A stretch of DNA of 64,000 nt from Druceiella hillmani (lineage: Eukaryota > Arthropoda > Insecta > Lepidoptera > Hepialidae): the NCBI GenBank assembly GCA_039881145.1, contig JAYKKI010000032.1, positions 10,169,001-10,233,000 of the forward strand, read 5' to 3'. Under the pieces are notes generated by a model. That model did no database searches. It saw only the letters and a list, made by a program, of their open reading frames with translations, and was not told the DNA's origin. Position numbers and translations under genes: made by a program. This document shows positions 61,476 through 64,000 of the stretch, in pieces. Position 1 is the first letter of the stretch, and each line of letters begins with the position of its first letter.

Positions 61476-61640
61476 TTAAAAATAAAATTATCATTTACTG
61501 CCAGATTTTAGTTGCTACCACGTTAGGACGCGAGCAATATTCATTATCATTAAAGGCGATGAAGATAACAGCCTAGTGATACTTTTACGTCTATCTCAGA
61601 CAATTTGGGCTATGTCTGCTTGATATCCATGTGATTTGGG
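61476..61640. promoter_or_regulatory. Conserved non-coding block e, copy 2
   Basis: Counterpart of 36885-37042, only about 30 bp after block d. Confidence 0.5.
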
Positions 61641-62400
61641 ACATGTATAACTGTTTACACCGTATTTACATTAAATAAATATTTATAATATATATAACTT
61701 CCTCATTTGTGCCACATTTTACATTTAGTGAAATGAATGTAATGAACAAATTTACATTAGTTAAATAGAATTTATTCTATTGGGTTCAGTATTTCAGAAA
61801 AGCATTTCTTTTCTGTTTATTGAGAAAATAACAACAAACAAATTTCGGTATTATTTGAGGTTCATACTAAAAATATAATTGCTTTATTTGCCATTACTTT
61901 AGTTCCCCATATTAAAAAAAAAACATGTTTTAAAGTTCACTCACATATCATCAAGCTAGTTGTCACAGCCGTTTTTCTCAGAAATCATTCGACGTTGAAA
62001 TTTGAAAATACCTTAAATATATTTGTGTGAGGATCTTAAAGAATCCCTTTCAAAACCTCAGACAAATGTTTATATTTATAATAGTTTGTTATTAACTTTT
62101 CTTTTGCTTAAAGCTATGTAAAATGTCTGTAGAAAGGGTGAGTAATAAGTTTCTAGATATATTTTCTTTTCAAATTTTTTATGAATTCTAGAATTATTAT
62201 TAATAGTGCTCACAAAAACAAGCCCCTTCATTTCATTTATGCGTAATTTACAGTTGAAGCTATGAAACTGTAGAGTTGTTACAAATTATAACAAAAGTAA
62301 TACTTGTTGAAATAAATACTGGTTGAAGTGTTTTCAATCGGTTATGCGGACATATTTTTTAATTAGCATTATAAGTCAAATTGTAGTTCTAGTTTTTCAG

Positions 62401-64000
62401 AAATTTTATAAATATTAAAAACACAAACATGCTTTAACATTGAAAGTTATGATTTAGTTTAAAGTTAAAAGCACAACTATATATACTACGTCATCTTATA
62501 TTATATGTTGATAAAATTTTTTAAATATTATCTCAATATATTGGACTAACCATTGGACTCTCAACTCAATACTCCTAATTCTAAAGATATCATTGACATA
62601 TGCATCTTGTGCAAAACACGAAATTCTTGATTGATGGATATGTATATCTTTCGGATCTCCAAGCGTATGAAAGTAAGGTAGCACTAAAAGCTCTGTAGTT
62701 ATAAACCTAAAAGATTTTGTTACAGAAAAGATGTTTAGAAACATATATTTCTACATATGATAGGAAAAAATTATATATAATTTATGCAAAAAAAATTTAA
62801 AGAAAACGCTACTTTTCCAATTTTACAATTAATTCAATTATGGTAAAACTATAAGAGTATTTACAACAAAAACATTATTTTCTTCTGCATTGGATATTGG
62901 TGGTTGGTTAGATATTACAAGTAGCGATATCCAAACGAGGCTCCCCGGATATTGGTGAATGAGATATTATGATTTCTTTACATTTCATTTGCGATTAAAG
63001 TTTATTCCAAATTTGCTAAATTAACAATGCAATTGGAATTTTTTCAAGAGATGTAAAAATTTATTTGATTCGATTTCTAAAGTTACGTCGTAATCTGCAT
63101 CATTTATGGGTAATATTCTTTCCAGAAAAAACATACCCCAAAATTTTTCGATAATTCAGATTGTTTATTCATATTACTAGTATAGGTATTAGCATTTTTT
63201 AGACGACTATGGTGGAGAAAATGTTATGAATTTCATAGGTTACATATGTATTTACTTTTTGACTAACTACTACTAGATGATTTAAAAAACTGGAGAGTCT
63301 TTAAATTTGTATTGAACCAGAGAGTTTCCTAGGGCGTATAAGATTTCCTATTTCACAGGCTACGTATGTATGTATGTGAGAATGTGAGTAAGTTTACTCC
63401 CTCGTATAGACTAAACTACGAAACTGATTTGAACAAATGAGATGTTCTTAGATTCATTGGATCATGCAGTGAGTGTCCTAAGGTAAATAACATTATGCAT
63501 TCCTATCATTATGAAGTTCTATGGTATATCACAGGCAATACTTCGTGTTTTTCATTTACCTTTTATATAGTCTGGTTTTAGTTTTTCCTCTCGTGTAATT
63601 TTAATTTGAGGATTGAATGTAAAATTTAATGCGACCTGTAAACGAATAATTTGGCTAAAACATTCCAAACTTTGAAAGATATATAATTACCTAAGGAAAA
63701 ATAGAAAAACCAGTAGTTTCTAGCAGTGCAAAGAAAAATGAAGAATAATTGGAACAGTTATTGCGGATATGTAGTTCTCGTTCATGGGTAAAGTACATAA
63801 AATTGAATGTTGACATGAGATATACTACCCCACTTACGAAAGAACTGATTCTCTTCCTAATAAATTCATAACGTACCCTCAAAAACGATTAGTTATTAAT
63901 ATTTTTTGGAATTCCAGAAAATAGAAAAATAATAAATTTTTTTAATATACGTGTTTCAGAGTTTAAAATACGTGTTTCAGAACTCTATTACGCAGAGCTG
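62401..64000. other. AT-rich sequence without recognised features
   Basis: Only chance open frames and short TATG runs (63365-63380). A TACGTGTTTCAGA word is repeated at 63948 and 63971 at the end of the window. Confidence 0.45.

Overview
The window looks like non-coding euchromatin of an animal, most likely an insect. It is strongly A+T-rich (by eye roughly 70%). It carries many long (TA)n, (GT)n and (CACG)n microsatellites, pieces of a Penelope-like retroelement (PLE), and no open reading frame that resembles a host protein. All open frames are short. The only recognisable protein remains belong to the PLE on the minus strand at 46.7-47.86 kb. The order of insect cannot be settled. A dispersed repeat at 10.5, 40.1 and 58.6 kb reminds me of repeats common in Lepidoptera and Hemiptera, but this is memory, not a search.

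Layout: 0.6-1.9 kb is a degenerate minisatellite of about 120 bp units, interrupted by a PLE 3' end. 1.9-15.2 kb is mostly featureless, with microsatellites, a PLE-derived foldback (6.6 kb), a three-unit 162 bp tandem repeat (10.97-11.48 kb) and small duplications. 15.25-17.09 kb is an old tandem duplication of about 0.8-1 kb. 19.56-19.79 kb is a GC-richer island. 23.8-24.1 kb is a PLE foldback with a 9 bp target-site duplication. 24.7-25.3 kb is another old duplication. 28.1-40.0 kb and 53.84-62.4 kb are two direct paralogous copies of one non-coding segment. Between them lie a CpG-rich possible first exon (41.37-41.57 kb), a (CACG)n hairpin array (42.4 kb), the coding PLE remnant (46.24-47.94 kb) and more simple repeats. 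62.4-64.0 kb shows nothing recognisable.

Two results stand out. First, the ends of the PLE family carry a compact hammerhead-ribozyme motif: CTGAAGA core, 5 bp stem II, GAAA, a self-complementary ACCTAGGT stem III, and GTC before a 4 bp stem I. It looks intact at 1.56 and 57.06 kb, nearly intact at 46.3 kb, and mutated in the other copies. This fits the class of small hammerheads known from PLEs that act as dimers. Several PLE pieces are snap-back palindromes whose two arms share private mutations; one even includes inverted host flank. Second, the two paralogous segments have diverged widely but keep islands of high identity (about 90% without gaps over 240 bp in one, counted by eye). These islands lack a conserved reading frame, which suggests preserved regulatory DNA. 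The paralogues also act as empty-site controls: PLE pieces and a 0.5 kb dispersed repeat are present in one copy and absent at the matching place in the other.
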